Of a DNA stretch of 47,428 bases, positions 31,624 through 40,276 are shown piece after piece (the stretch's first letter is position 1; every line of letters starts with the position of its first letter). Source of the DNA: Deltaproteobacteria bacterium (GTDB taxonomy: Bacteria; Desulfobacterota; BSN033; UBA1163). The stretch is from positions 1 to 47,428 of the forward strand of contig VGRY01000026.1 in assembly GCA_016875195.1 (NCBI GenBank), given 5' to 3'. The notes under the pieces are model-generated. The model was not told the DNA's origin, searched no databases, and worked only from the letters and a program-made list of their open reading frames with translations. A program made the position numbers and the translations under genes.

Positions 31624-33585
31624 TCATTTCAATCCGGCTTTGCGGAGGGAATCAATGTAGCGGTCTTTGGTGGCTGAATCTTTGTAGGGGTGGATCTTGG
31701 CGAATTGTTCAAGGGAAAATTTTGGGTTTATTTTTAAGACCTCAGCCGCAGCCTCATGGGCCTCTTTTTCGCGTCCCATCATGCTATACGTAGAGGCCAG
31801 AACGACATGAGACATGATATCCCTGGGCTCCCGCTCGATCGCTTTCTTAAGTTGAACAGTCGCCTCTTCATACCGGCCAACGTCACGAAGCGCCACTGCA
31901 TAGTGGCGCAAATAGGTATTGGGTGGTTTTGGATTGAGTCGTATGGCACTCTGAAAAAAGTGTATCGATTCCTCTTGCCTTCCCAGGTAGAGCAGGACAT
32001 TCGCATAAACATAAACAACGTCAGCAGAATTTGGTTCAAGTTCGAGCCCCCGCTCAACATGGGCAATGGCTTCATCATATCGTCGCATCATCACCAAGGT
32101 ATAACCCAAGCCGGTGTGACCCAAAGCAAAGGAGTCATCCAGAGCGATCACCTTTTTATATAGCTCAATGCATTTCTTGAGAGACTCCTGAGGATCCTTG
32201 CTCAACCCAAGCCAAACATCAACGATGGTGGCCAGCGCCAGCGCCCTATATGCAACGGCATAATGAGGATCGAGGGAGATCGCCTCCTCTGCGAGTTTCC
32301 TCGCCCTGATATTCCCTTCAATGGTGGTCTGATAGGATAAATACCTTGCTTCCATAACCTTGGTATAGGCATCAAGATTTTTAGTGCCTTTTGAAAATAC
32401 TCGGGCTTGTTCACCTTCTGTTAATTTCACCTGCAACGCTGTGATGATGTGTGTTGTAATCTCATCCTGAATGATAAATATGTCTCTTGGATTCCGATCA
32501 TAACGCTCTGCCCATAAGTGGCGCCCCGTCAGAGCGTCATTCAACTGCGCAGTGATTCTTATCTGTTCCCCTGCCTTCCGGACACTCCCCTCCAACACAT
32601 ATTGTACCCCTAACTCTTCTGCGACCTGTTGTACCTTTACAGACTTTCCTTTATAGGTAAACGTGGAATTTCGGGCAATCACAAACAGCTTCGGGATCTT
32701 TGAAAGGGTTGTGATGATCTCTTCGCTCAAGCCGTCACAGAAGATTTCCTGTCGAGGGTCATCGGTCATATTCGCAAATGGGAGCACCGCGATGGATGGC
32801 TTATCAGGCAAAGGAAAGGCCATCCTTTCCACAGATGCGACCTTGCCTGGGGGAGTATAAAAATAACCTCTCCAGATGGTTAAACCTGCTGCGATTAATA
32901 CTATGGCCAGAGCCACCCATTGCCATCGTTTTAGTAATGCAATCTTTTTCCCCGTGGGTGGGGCTACTTGAACTTCGGGTTCTTTAGGCACGTGCTCAAT
33001 AGGCTCTGGTTTCTTTTCTTCTTTCTGTTTAAGATTTGCAATAAACCTCTCCCATGCCTCTCCGTTCTGGACTCCCTCATAAAGGATTACAACATCATTT
33101 AAACTCGCTCCAAGTTTGTCAATCGAAAACCTTAACCTCACATTCTCCTGGCTCCCTTTGTACTCAAATAGATTAGCCCAACTGTCTTTCTCGGCCTCCG
33201 TAAATTGATATGTTTTTCCAACCCCATCCTCTAATTCTTTCTTTCGTCCGATGACCTTGAAAAGGGGGCCATTCTCAAGATCAGGCAGGGCATCTTTCCA
33301 TTTCCTGTAAATCCTCGGAAGCAGATGCTCTTTGTCTGATGATCCGGCTGAACCTCCAATGGTCTCGTTAAGCAAGGCAAGCAGGGGGGAGTGCTCTTGT
33401 AATGGGATGGAGGTGATTTTCCCCAGTTTTTTCATTTCGTTAACAACAAGGGCTATGACAGCAAGATAAAACATCCGTGATGGAGAGTCGAAATGAAGGG
33501 TCAATTCGGTTTTGTGTTTGAGATGGATGTGAAGTTTGAACTGACTGAGGTCAATTTTTATGGCCTGCTTGGTTTTTTCGTCCAT
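31624..33585 (-). CDS. Membrane protein with TolB-like (FlgO-type) domain and TPR repeats
   Basis: 653 residues. A cytosolic N-terminal region of about 190 has no clear family, and a proline/lysine-rich linker follows. One transmembrane helix lies at about 222-240 (WVALAIVLIAAGLTIW). Then comes the adenylate-cyclase-associated TolB-like domain (PSIAVLPFANMTDDPRQEIFCDGLSEEIITTLSKIP...VLEGSVRK...WAERYDR), and at least five TPR units from about 405. Such proteins are usually signalling scaffolds; here the cyclase or HTH part usually found at the N-terminus is replaced. Function unknown. Confidence 0.82.
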   Translation of the reverse strand: MDEKTKQAIKIDLSQFKLHIHLKHKTELTLHFDSPSRMFYLAVIALVVNEMKKLGKITSIPLQEHSPLLALLNETIGGSAGSSDKEHLLPRIYRKWKDALPDLENGPLFKVIGRKKELEDGVGKTYQFTEAEKDSWANLFEYKGSQENVRLRFSIDKLGASLNDVVILYEGVQNGEAWERFIANLKQKEEKKPEPIEHVPKEPEVQVAPPTGKKIALLKRWQWVALAIVLIAAGLTIWRGYFYTPPGKVASVERMAFPLPDKPSIAVLPFANMTDDPRQEIFCDGLSEEIITTLSKIPKLFVIARNSTFTYKGKSVKVQQVAEELGVQYVLEGSVRKAGEQIRITAQLNDALTGRHLWAERYDRNPRDIFIIQDEITTHIITALQVKLTEGEQARVFSKGTKNLDAYTKVMEARYLSYQTTIEGNIRARKLAEEAISLDPHYAVAYRALALATIVDVWLGLSKDPQESLKKCIELYKKVIALDDSFALGHTGLGYTLVMMRRYDEAIAHVERGLELEPNSADVVYVYANVLLYLGRQEESIHFFQSAIRLNPKPPNTYLRHYAVALRDVGRYEEATVQLKKAIEREPRDIMSHVVLASTYSMMGREKEAHEAAAEVLKINPKFSLEQFAKIHPYKDSATKDRYIDSLRKAGLK

Positions 33586-33801
33586 TTGGGGCCTCGACCG
33601 GTTTTTGAAAAGTGAAGTAATGTTAGAGGGTTAAATGTTACAAAAAAAGATTCACAGTTTAAACCGTCAATCATTATATACCAAATTTAAAATCAAGTAA
33701 AATTTTTTCATATCCGCTTTTAAGAGGAAGGGAGGTGAGATGGAAAGGTCAAGATGGAGTAATTGAAACGGTTTTATTAAAAAAGAAAGGAGGAAAAAAA
33801 T

Positions 33802-34272
33802 ATGTGTAAGATAAAAAAGATTTTGTTATTCTCATTGGTCATTGGGTCCCTTTTCATTGGAGCCACTCCCATAACTTGGGCTGGACCAGCAGAGGATACT
33901 GCCCAGATGGCCGAGCAGTGGTTTAAGTATTTCTATGAAGGTAACGCCGAGGCAATAGCCAACCTCTATGCCCGTGATGCAAGCTTCTGGGGGTTTCTTA
34001 GTCCTTTCCGTGTTGAGGGTAGAGATGCGATCCGGGCTTTTTATGCTGGTACCTTCAAGATGTTCCCGATCCGTGTTGTTGTTAAAAGATATTTCTATAA
34101 CCAGGTTTATGACAGCACAGTTGTAAGAAACTATTACTTCACAATGACCTTGGGTGATTCCAAAGGCAATGTGAAGAGCTATCATGCTCGCGCTAACATT
34201 GTTTATATGGTAGTGGATGGTCAGAGGGTGATCGTCACTCACCACACATCTTTGCTTCCACCGTCACAGTGA
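33802..34272 (+). CDS. Secreted NTF2/SnoaL-like protein
   Basis: 156 residues. A signal peptide (KKILLFSLVIGSLFIG, cleavage near AG at about 27-28) precedes an NTF2-like fold of the SgcJ/EcaC sort: AEQWFKYFYEGNAEAIANLYARDASFWG, then GRDAIRAFYAGTF and a C-terminal VVDGQRVIVTHHTSLLP. A strong ribosome binding site AGGAGG lies 8 nt before the ATG. Ligand or enzyme activity cannot be told. It stands alone on the plus strand. Confidence 0.8.
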   Translation: MCKIKKILLFSLVIGSLFIGATPITWAGPAEDTAQMAEQWFKYFYEGNAEAIANLYARDASFWGFLSPFRVEGRDAIRAFYAGTFKMFPIRVVVKRYFYNQVYDSTVVRNYYFTMTLGDSKGNVKSYHARANIVYMVVDGQRVIVTHHTSLLPPSQ

Positions 34273-34276
34273 GAGG

Positions 34277-34341
34277 AATTAGGGGCGGGTTCAAATTTAA
34301 GGCCTTATTCGATCGCCCGGAATAGGGACCCGTCCCCAATT
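34277..34341. repeat. 65-bp palindromic element, copy 1
   Basis: Begins AATTAGGGGCGGGTTC and ends GGGACCCGTCCCCAATT, so the termini are inverted repeats of about 14 bp. Its core, GGCCTTATTCGATCGCCCGG, matches copy 2 at 34890-34954 closely. It looks like a REP/MITE-type element. Confidence 0.75.
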
Positions 34342-34382
34342 ATAGGCAAGGAGGAAGATTTGAGGAAAAGACGCCCTTAATT

Positions 34383-34661
34383 TTACAGGTTTGAGACCAA
34401 TTCCATCCGTGGATTAACAAGACGAGATTCCGTAGGAGGAAGAAGTTTCTGAATTCTTACAACAACCACAGGTTGACTCACCTCTTTATTGCTTTGTGCT
34501 AACTCCATCGCTCGTTGATTGAAAGCAGGATCATCTTCTAAAAGTAATATGACGAGTGCTCCTTTAGGAATCTTTTCCTCCATCTCTGGGTGAGCTATGA
34601 TATATCTGCTAAACTCAAAACTTAACGTAAGGCTTTTATCAAAAAATTCTTTATCAGTCAT
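34383..34661 (-). CDS. DUF5647-like small protein
   Basis: 92 residues, starting MTDKEFFDKSLTLSFEFSRYIIAHPEMEEKIPKG-like, the pattern of the DUF5647 family, with a C-terminal PVVVVRIQKL strand. Function unknown. It often sits behind a small partner gene, as here, with a few bases of overlap, which suggests a two-protein unit, possibly toxin-antitoxin. The pair is bracketed by two palindromic elements. Confidence 0.7.
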   Translation of the reverse strand: MTDKEFFDKSLTLSFEFSRYIIAHPEMEEKIPKGALVILLLEDDPAFNQRAMELAQSNKEVSQPVVVVRIQKLLPPTESRLVNPRMELVSNL

Positions 34662-34887
34662 TTTCAGATACCTCCCTTAAAAACCTCTCGCGATACAGTT
34701 CCCAATTTGACCTAATGTCAAATTCAGCAAATGTTAAAGTGCTATTAAAATCGCCAATAGATAGTGGGACTTTCTCAACATTGCCATGAACCGAATAGGT
34801 GTCTCTATGGGCGAATCCATGAGCCGTATCATACCGGATGACAGGTTTCCATTCCCCTTTTACATGGATCTCTAACTGTGAAAAAGA
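34654..34887 (-). pseudogene. Partner of the DUF5647 gene, probably 5'-truncated
   Basis: An open frame ending at the TGA 34656-34654 reads LEIHVKGEWKPVIRYDTAHG, then FAHRDTYS, and further on FAEFDIRSNWELYRERFLRE. This is a recognisable small conserved family commonly paired with DUF5647 proteins. No ATG, GTG or TTG lies in frame before a stop in the adjacent palindromic element at 34890. The element seems to have removed the gene's start, unless a rare start codon such as ATT is used. Confidence 0.6.
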
Positions 34888-34889
34888 GG

Positions 34890-34954
34890 AATTGGGGACG
34901 GGTTCAATTTAAAGGCCTCATTCGATCGCCCGAAATAGGAACCCGTCCCCAATT
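34890..34954. repeat. 65-bp palindromic element, copy 2
   Basis: Starts AATTGGGGACGGGTTC and ends GGAACCCGTCCCCAATT. It is about 85-90% like copy 1 by eye and in the same orientation. Its right end touches the stop codon of the acyl-CoA ligase and its left end touches the broken partner gene. Confidence 0.75.
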
Positions 34955-36550
34955 TTATTCTAACCCATATTCCTTGGTGGCCATCTCCCTCATCTTAAAC
35001 TTCTGGATTTTTCCTAAAGGGGTCATTGGAAATTCTTTTACGAATTTTAAATAGCGAGGCACTTGTGAAGGCGGAAGTTTCTCTTTACAGAATCGTAGTA
35101 TCTCTTCTTCTCTTGCAGTTGATCCCTCTTCTAATTTAATCCAGGCGGCTATCTCTTCTCCCAATGCTTTATCTGGAACACCAAAGACCTGAGCATTTGA
35201 GATTCCCGGAAACGTAAATAAAACTTCTTCAATCTCCGCAGGATAGATTGTCTCCGTTCCTTTTTGGATGACCTCTTTTATTCTACCGGTGATTCTCACG
35301 TAACCCTTCTCATCCATGGTGGCCAGATCTCCGGAATGGAGCCAGCCCTCCCGGTCAATGGCCTTCTCTGTGGCTGCGGCCATCTTATAGTAACCCTTCA
35401 TATTCAATCCCCGCGCGCAGAGTTCTCCTGCGATACCTTTTGGAACCTCCTCTCCGGTCTTGGGGTCCATGATTTTTACTTCAACATTGGGAAGGGGTCT
35501 CCCAACGGTCGAAACACGCAATTCCAATGGGTCGTCTGACCGTGTCTCTGTGATCCATGAAGAAGATTCTGTCAGTCCGTAACCAAGAATGATCTCCCTC
35601 ACCCCCATCTCATCCACAACCTTTTTCATGACCTCTATGGGACATTGAGCGCCTCCCATGATTCCGGTTCGAAGGGAACGGATATTAGACGGAAAATATT
35701 TCGGGTGCTCCATCAGACTGATAAAGGCGGTCGGAGATCCATAAATGGCACTGCATCGCTCTTGTTCGATGGCTTCGAGAATCTTTCCTGGCTCGAAGGT
35801 CTCGGCGGGAAGAATGAGGGTCGCCCCCTTGATGATGGCAGCAAGGGTGATGCAGATGCAACCAAACATATGGGATAAAGGAACCGAAAGGCAAAGATGG
35901 TCCTTCTCCGTTATTCTCTGGATATCCGCACTTGCCACCGTCGTGTTAAGAACCCCGAAGTGCGTGGACATCACCCCCTTGGGAGCGCCCGTTGTCCCGG
36001 AGGTATAAAGGAGGGTAACCACATCGTCCATTCGGGAATCTCGCTCACACTCGTATAAAAGGCTATCCGCTGCGTCTTTTCCCATCTCCAGGAGGGTTTC
36101 CCATTTCATCATGTCTGAAGGGGTCTGATCCGCCATCAAGACAAAATGCTTCAGCTCTGGCAATTTAGGGAGTTGCCGGACGATCTCAAGGTATTCGGAC
36201 CCCTTCATTCCTTCGGCCATGATGAGCGCTTTGGAATCGGATTGGGTCAGAAGGTATTCGAGCTGCTGACGTTGGGCATTCGTATCCACGCTTACCAGAA
36301 CCGCACCTATCTTGGCAATCGCAAACTCCGTGACGATCCATTCCCACCGGTTGGGAGACCAGAGGGCAAGGTGATCGCCTTTTTTTATACCCAGTTTTAA
36401 AAATCCTTTTGCGAGTTGATTGACATGATTTAAAAATTCTTTGTAGGTTAAACGCACCTCTTTAGAAAGATCCACCAGGGCTTCGTTCTCTGGGAATCGC
36501 GAAGCCACCTCTCCCAGAAGTTCTCCAATAGTTGTTTTTAATAGGTCCAT
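34955..36550 (-). CDS. Acyl-CoA synthetase (AMP-forming), class I adenylate-forming enzyme
   Basis: 531 residues, cytosolic. The AMP-binding P-loop LLYTSGTTGAPKG is near 176-188, then LGYGLTESSSW (A5), the hinge-region GWLHSGDLATMDEKGYVRITGR and the catalytic lysine region TPLGKIQKFKMRE at the C-terminus. The enzyme activates a carboxylic acid to the acyl-AMP and then the CoA thioester. It is of medium/long-chain or aromatic-acid CoA ligase type; the acid cannot be named. The gene is solitary. Confidence 0.9.
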   Translation of the reverse strand: MDLLKTTIGELLGEVASRFPENEALVDLSKEVRLTYKEFLNHVNQLAKGFLKLGIKKGDHLALWSPNRWEWIVTEFAIAKIGAVLVSVDTNAQRQQLEYLLTQSDSKALIMAEGMKGSEYLEIVRQLPKLPELKHFVLMADQTPSDMMKWETLLEMGKDAADSLLYECERDSRMDDVVTLLYTSGTTGAPKGVMSTHFGVLNTTVASADIQRITEKDHLCLSVPLSHMFGCICITLAAIIKGATLILPAETFEPGKILEAIEQERCSAIYGSPTAFISLMEHPKYFPSNIRSLRTGIMGGAQCPIEVMKKVVDEMGVREIILGYGLTESSSWITETRSDDPLELRVSTVGRPLPNVEVKIMDPKTGEEVPKGIAGELCARGLNMKGYYKMAAATEKAIDREGWLHSGDLATMDEKGYVRITGRIKEVIQKGTETIYPAEIEEVLFTFPGISNAQVFGVPDKALGEEIAAWIKLEEGSTAREEEILRFCKEKLPPSQVPRYLKFVKEFPMTPLGKIQKFKMREMATKEYGLE

Positions 36551-36670
36551 TTCCTCACCCTCCTAGTTACAAATATAACGATTTAGTGAGGGAAGTCCAA
36601 TATTTTTTGTTCAATCACCGCATAAGTTTGTGGGTAAAACCTTATGAATGATATGGATATCATCCTTATG

Positions 36671-36783
36671 ATCCCCATTTGGAAAAGGGGGGGAAGGGGG
36701 GATTTGAAGAACAAATTCTTCCTATGGAGTAGTCTTTGATTTATAAAATCTCCCCGCACCCCTCTTTGACAAAGAGGGGAAAA
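36671..36783. repeat. Paired palindromic repeat (BIME-like)
   Basis: The left hairpin is ATCCCC...GGGGGGAT (36671-36703). The right hairpin is CCCCTCTTT-GAC-AAAGAGGGG (36759-36779), with GGGGATTT and AAATCTCCCC on the inner sides. It lies upstream of rubrerythrin and fills most of the 340-bp gap after the acyl-CoA ligase start. Confidence 0.65.
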
Positions 36784-36835
36784 ATATTAAGAGGTGACCT
36801 ATTCATTGATACGAATAGCCATTCTATTGAGGGGA

Positions 36836-36864
36836 TTCGACATCTTCGTTTTTTGTGCTATAGT
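36836..36864 (+). promoter_or_regulatory. Sigma70-type promoter for rubrerythrin
   Basis: TTCGAC (36836-36841) and TATAGT (36859-36864) are 17 bp apart. The ribosome binding site GGGAGGGG follows near 36880, 3-4 nt before the ATG at 36891. Confidence 0.6.
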
Positions 36865-36890
36865 CTATCCAAATAGATCGGGAGGGGAAA

Positions 36891-37388
36891 ATGGACGAAA
36901 AACTTAAAGAGGCATTCCACAAGGTATATGAGGCAGAGGCCAAGGCGGCCCTGCGGTTAAAAATCTTTGCCAAGAAGGCAGACCAGGAAGAACTTCCTCA
37001 AATGGCAAAGCTTTTCCGTGTGATCTCATTCAGCGAGGAGATTCATGGGGAGCGTGCCCTCCGGATGCTCAGAGAGATCAAGGACACCGACACGAACCTT
37101 AAAGAAAGTTTTCAGTCGGAAACGAGCATCGCAGGTGCGGCTTATGAGGAGTTTCTTGAGCTTGCCGAAAATATTGGAGACACAACATCTTCAATCATCT
37201 TCTCCAATTCGAGAGATGTGGAAGAAGGTCACGCCAAACTTTACAAATTGGCGATCAACCACCTGATTGGAGAACGGGAGACCACCTATCACGTGTGCCA
37301 GGTCTGCGGTTATGTGGCGGACGGAGTCTGCCCTGAAACCTGCCCGGTCTGTTCCGCCCCCAAAACCGAGTTCGTAGAGTTTAAGTGA
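36891..37388 (+). CDS. Rubrerythrin
   Basis: 165 residues, cytosolic peroxide scavenger. The N-terminal ferritin-like diiron domain has Glu/His ligands in YEAEAKAALRLK, SEEIHGERAL, AAYEEFLELAE and DVEEGHAKLY. The C-terminal rubredoxin-like iron site reads CQVCGYVADGVCPETCPVC. It reduces hydrogen peroxide with electrons from NAD(P)H-linked donors and protects anaerobes from oxygen. A small unknown gene follows 18 bp later. Confidence 0.95.
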   Translation: MDEKLKEAFHKVYEAEAKAALRLKIFAKKADQEELPQMAKLFRVISFSEEIHGERALRMLREIKDTDTNLKESFQSETSIAGAAYEEFLELAENIGDTTSSIIFSNSRDVEEGHAKLYKLAINHLIGERETTYHVCQVCGYVADGVCPETCPVCSAPKTEFVEFK

Positions 37389-37406
37389 AACTACTGGATT
37401 AAAACT

Positions 37407-37637
37407 ATGAAAAAAGAAAAGAAGGAACAGGTGTTTGCGCTTTGTGTTGAGAACAAGGACTGCGAGGATTTAGAAAAACGTAAGATCTACAAGGTTCTGC
37501 CGGACGAAGGAGCAGAAATAGAAGGTTACCTCAGGATAATCGATGAATCAGGTGAAGATTATCTTTATCCTCAGTCCTACTTCGTTCTGATACGGTTGCC
37601 CCGCGAGGTACAAGAAGCACTAAGAGTAACAATGTAA
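37407..37637 (+). CDS. Small conserved-looking protein of unknown function
   Basis: 76 residues, acidic at the start: EKKEQVFALCVENKDCEDLEK, then KRKIYKVLPDEGAEIEGYLRIIDESGEDYLYP. The pattern resembles short SH3-like beta proteins. I do not recognise the family. It probably shares the rubrerythrin transcript. No clear ribosome binding site is seen. Confidence 0.55.
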   Translation: MKKEKKEQVFALCVENKDCEDLEKRKIYKVLPDEGAEIEGYLRIIDESGEDYLYPQSYFVLIRLPREVQEALRVTM

Positions 37638-37750
37638 GATACCCCTTTTTTGTCCTACCCGGCACTTTCCCTGATTGCGGTTCCACAACGAACCGGTAGC
37701 GAATCAGCTTGATCGCCACATAAAACCCTCTCTGAAAATTTGCTTTGCAA

Positions 37751-37776
37751 GGGCAATTTATCCGGATAAATTGCCC
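37751..37776. terminator. 26-bp perfect palindrome between convergent genes
   Basis: GGGCAATTTATCC and its exact complement GGATAAATTGCCC form a 13-bp arm palindrome. It sits between the rubrerythrin operon and the convergent M24 peptidase gene, so a two-way terminator is likely, although no T-run follows. Confidence 0.55.
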
Positions 37777-37796
37777 TAATTGGGAAAAATATCAAT

Positions 37797-39041
37797 CTAC
37801 ACCTGAAATATCTCTTGTTCAGTGGAGGTTAGGATCTCATAACCATTCTCTGTGACAGTTATCGTATTCTCAATCCCCACTGCTCCTTCACCGGGGAATA
37901 CGATCTTTGGCTCCACGGCAACAGTCATCCCTTCTTCAAGAGGATAAGAATGGCCCTGGGCGATGAAAGGTAGTTCATTTAATTCCAGCCCTATTCCATG
38001 CCCGATGAAACGGGTCTGGAGTCCTGGCGGCCCCAAATAACTGTCTTTGTAACCTAACTTTTTTGCCAGACGAAGCGTCTTCTGAAAGATAGCCGCACAA
38101 TCCACTCCGGGCCTAACCTCTTCAAGAGCTGCATCATGGATTTCACAACAAGCCTGATAGGCATCAATAAATTTCTTTTTCATCCTTCCAATGGAAAACA
38201 TCCGGGTTTGATCTGCCTGATAACCGTGATAGCAGATTCCGAAGTCAACGAGGATCGGCTCACGGGTTTCCATCTTTCTCAAGCTTGCTCCAACCGGGAA
38301 AGCAGGGGAAAGCCCGAGTCCACCCATCGGAGAATCCGACTGGCTCACAATTCCACCTGTGGGCCCGCTCAGGATATGCCAGGAGTAAGCCTGGTAATTA
38401 AGTGACCTCACCCTGAGAAGTCCCTCATGTCCATACCTCTTTGCAACGGCCTCCATCAAGCCCCCAAGTTCAATCTCCGTCATTCCCTCTTTGAGGATTT
38501 CTCTTACCTCCTCGTAAACCTTCTTTCCGATCTCCCCTGCCCTTCGAATCAAATCAATTTCGAACGTTGATTTAATTTTACGAGCTTCCCTAAACACAGA
38601 GGAACTGTCCTTCAGTGTGATACGAGGAAAGATCTCCTGAAATTTGAAATAGTCCCTAACCGGAAGAAGATCAAATTCCAGTCCAATATTTCGGGGGAGT
38701 TTTTTCCGATGCTTTTGAATGAGCAGAGGGAGATCACGGATTGATTTGAATGAAACCACATCATGAATAGGCGATTCCACCCTGGCCCGCTCCAACTCTC
38801 TTTTGATCATGAGCAGAGGCTTTCCTTCCAATGGCAAGAAGAGAAACCCATCCTGCGTTGTTCCCGAGAGATAGTAAAAATCCATCTTCTGAATAACGAG
38901 AAGAGATTCGATCCCTTGCTGCTTCATTCCATCCCTGACTCTTTTGAGGCGGTTTTGTATCTCCTGACCAGGGAAGTATCGGAAACCAAGTGATTGACTC
39001 AATTTCTGAAACTCATTTTTAACCCAGTCCTTGTAGTGCAT
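37797..39041 (-). CDS. M24-family aminopeptidase (Xaa-Pro type)
   Basis: 414 residues. The N-terminal creatinase-like domain is about 1-170. The C-terminal pita-bread fold has the five metal ligands: PILVDFGICYHGYQADQTRMF (two Asp), FIGHGIGLELNELP (His), TVAVEPKIVFPGEGAVGIENTITV (two Glu). It releases N-terminal residues next to proline from peptides, or acts on related substrates. It starts at the ATG 39041; the unknown gene 39118-39918 lies just upstream on the same strand. Confidence 0.9.
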   Translation of the reverse strand: MHYKDWVKNEFQKLSQSLGFRYFPGQEIQNRLKRVRDGMKQQGIESLLVIQKMDFYYLSGTTQDGFLFLPLEGKPLLMIKRELERARVESPIHDVVSFKSIRDLPLLIQKHRKKLPRNIGLEFDLLPVRDYFKFQEIFPRITLKDSSSVFREARKIKSTFEIDLIRRAGEIGKKVYEEVREILKEGMTEIELGGLMEAVAKRYGHEGLLRVRSLNYQAYSWHILSGPTGGIVSQSDSPMGGLGLSPAFPVGASLRKMETREPILVDFGICYHGYQADQTRMFSIGRMKKKFIDAYQACCEIHDAALEEVRPGVDCAAIFQKTLRLAKKLGYKDSYLGPPGLQTRFIGHGIGLELNELPFIAQGHSYPLEEGMTVAVEPKIVFPGEGAVGIENTITVTENGYEILTSTEQEIFQV

Positions 39042-39117
39042 CTGTTCTCCTCAAGAGATTTTAAAAGACACGGTTTCCGAAACACGAAAGGCCCTGCTGA
39101 ACAGGAGGGAATGAGGG

Positions 39118-39918
39118 TCAATAGATTTGGTCTGGGAAGGTGTTGACATGATACTCTTTGCCGAGGGTTTTGTACATCACCGGGCTCTCCCACTCCTCAT
39201 CAAAGGCATCGAGATAGACCCCATCATGGATCGCCCAGCTTCTTCCGCGGACCGTCTTTTCCATTCCCCTTCGTCGAAAGGGAGTGGATTCGTCTAACTT
39301 CGCATAAAGCATCCCTCCGGGTTGAAACTCCTGATCAATTCTCTCCATCATCTTTCCGCCTCTGAAGTAAGTAAACCCATGCTTTTCCCAAAGGATGGCA
39401 TTATGATAGAAGAAGGCATCCGTGGTAATATTCTCTAACTCTATGCTGAAAAGAAAGGTGTCCAGGCAATGAGTAAATTCTCCCATGAGCCTCAACCCTT
39501 TCCTGACCATCCCCGGCGCAAGGCCTGATTCCATGGCTCTGATCTCTTCAGGAATATTCCTTGATCGTGAACCGAAGAACGTATCTTTCCCCTCTTCATC
39601 GACATCGATTTGAAACCTCTCCGAGAAAGGGTCATTGACGATGATAAAGTCAAGATGAAGGCTCTGCATAAAAATCTCCAGGGAGATCTGACAGGAGAAG
39701 ATGCAATCCTTATCTCCTGCCCGATGTCTCACCTCAATGCAACTGAAATTCTCGTCAAGAGGAAAGATGCCGGTAACGACATGCTCACCATACGAATTTA
39801 ACAATGTCTTCGGATCGATAAGAAACCTTGTAAAGAGGGAGGAGGGGACGAGTTGAAGATAGATGCGATTCCTCTCTTCTTTCGGAAGTCTGGTCAGCTT
39901 CGCTATCGAGAAGGTCAT
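39118..39918 (-). CDS. Protein of unknown function, about 266 residues
   Basis: I do not recognise a family. It begins MTFSIAKLTRLPKEERNRIYLQLVPSSLF-like, is acidic and soluble, and has no signal peptide or membrane segment. The ATG at 39918 was chosen because the TTG at 39939 lies inside a strong hairpin. It precedes the M24 peptidase gene by 76 bp on the same strand. Confidence 0.65.
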   Translation of the reverse strand: MTFSIAKLTRLPKEERNRIYLQLVPSSLFTRFLIDPKTLLNSYGEHVVTGIFPLDENFSCIEVRHRAGDKDCIFSCQISLEIFMQSLHLDFIIVNDPFSERFQIDVDEEGKDTFFGSRSRNIPEEIRAMESGLAPGMVRKGLRLMGEFTHCLDTFLFSIELENITTDAFFYHNAILWEKHGFTYFRGGKMMERIDQEFQPGGMLYAKLDESTPFRRRGMEKTVRGRSWAIHDGVYLDAFDEEWESPVMYKTLGKEYHVNTFPDQIY

Positions 39919-39937
39919 TCGCCCACCAAATTCCGAC

Positions 39938-39981
39938 AACCCAGCTGCTCACCTGCCGATGGGCGGGTGAGCAGCTGGGTT
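39938..39981. repeat. 16-bp-stem hairpin
   Basis: AACCCAGCTGCTCACC (39938-39953) pairs perfectly with 39966-39981 around a 12-nt loop. It lies 20 bp upstream of the unknown gene's ATG, downstream of acs. No T-run follows on either strand, so it may be a REP-type element or an mRNA stabiliser rather than a terminator. Confidence 0.6.
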
Positions 39982-40083
39982 ACCGGCTATTTTTTCTATT
40001 CATTGAAACCATACCGATGGTAAATGAATGATAAATTCTCAGCGCAGAGATATTTACACCCCAATTGAATGAAAAATTTTTAT

Positions 40084-40196
40084 AAAATCCCCTCTTCCGC
40101 CAGAAGCGGATCCGCCTCCGGCGGAAACTCCCCTTTGCCAAAGGGAAGAACAAAATTATCATCCCCCTTTGAAAAAGGGGGAATGAGGGGGATTTA
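40084..40196. repeat. Paired palindromic repeat (BIME-like) after acs
   Basis: Outer arms AAATCCCC and GGGGGATTT enclose TTCCGCC...GGCGGAA, CCCCTTTGCCAAAGGG and CCCCCTTTGAAAAAGGGGG hairpins. It has the same design as 22034 and 36671. It lies 81 bp after the acs stop codon. Confidence 0.65.
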
Positions 40197-40276
40197 AAAA
40201 GTGACCATAAAAATCAATAATGGCTAAACCATTAGTGAAACAACTCAACATAGGGATTTTTTTCGCTCAATTAGGG

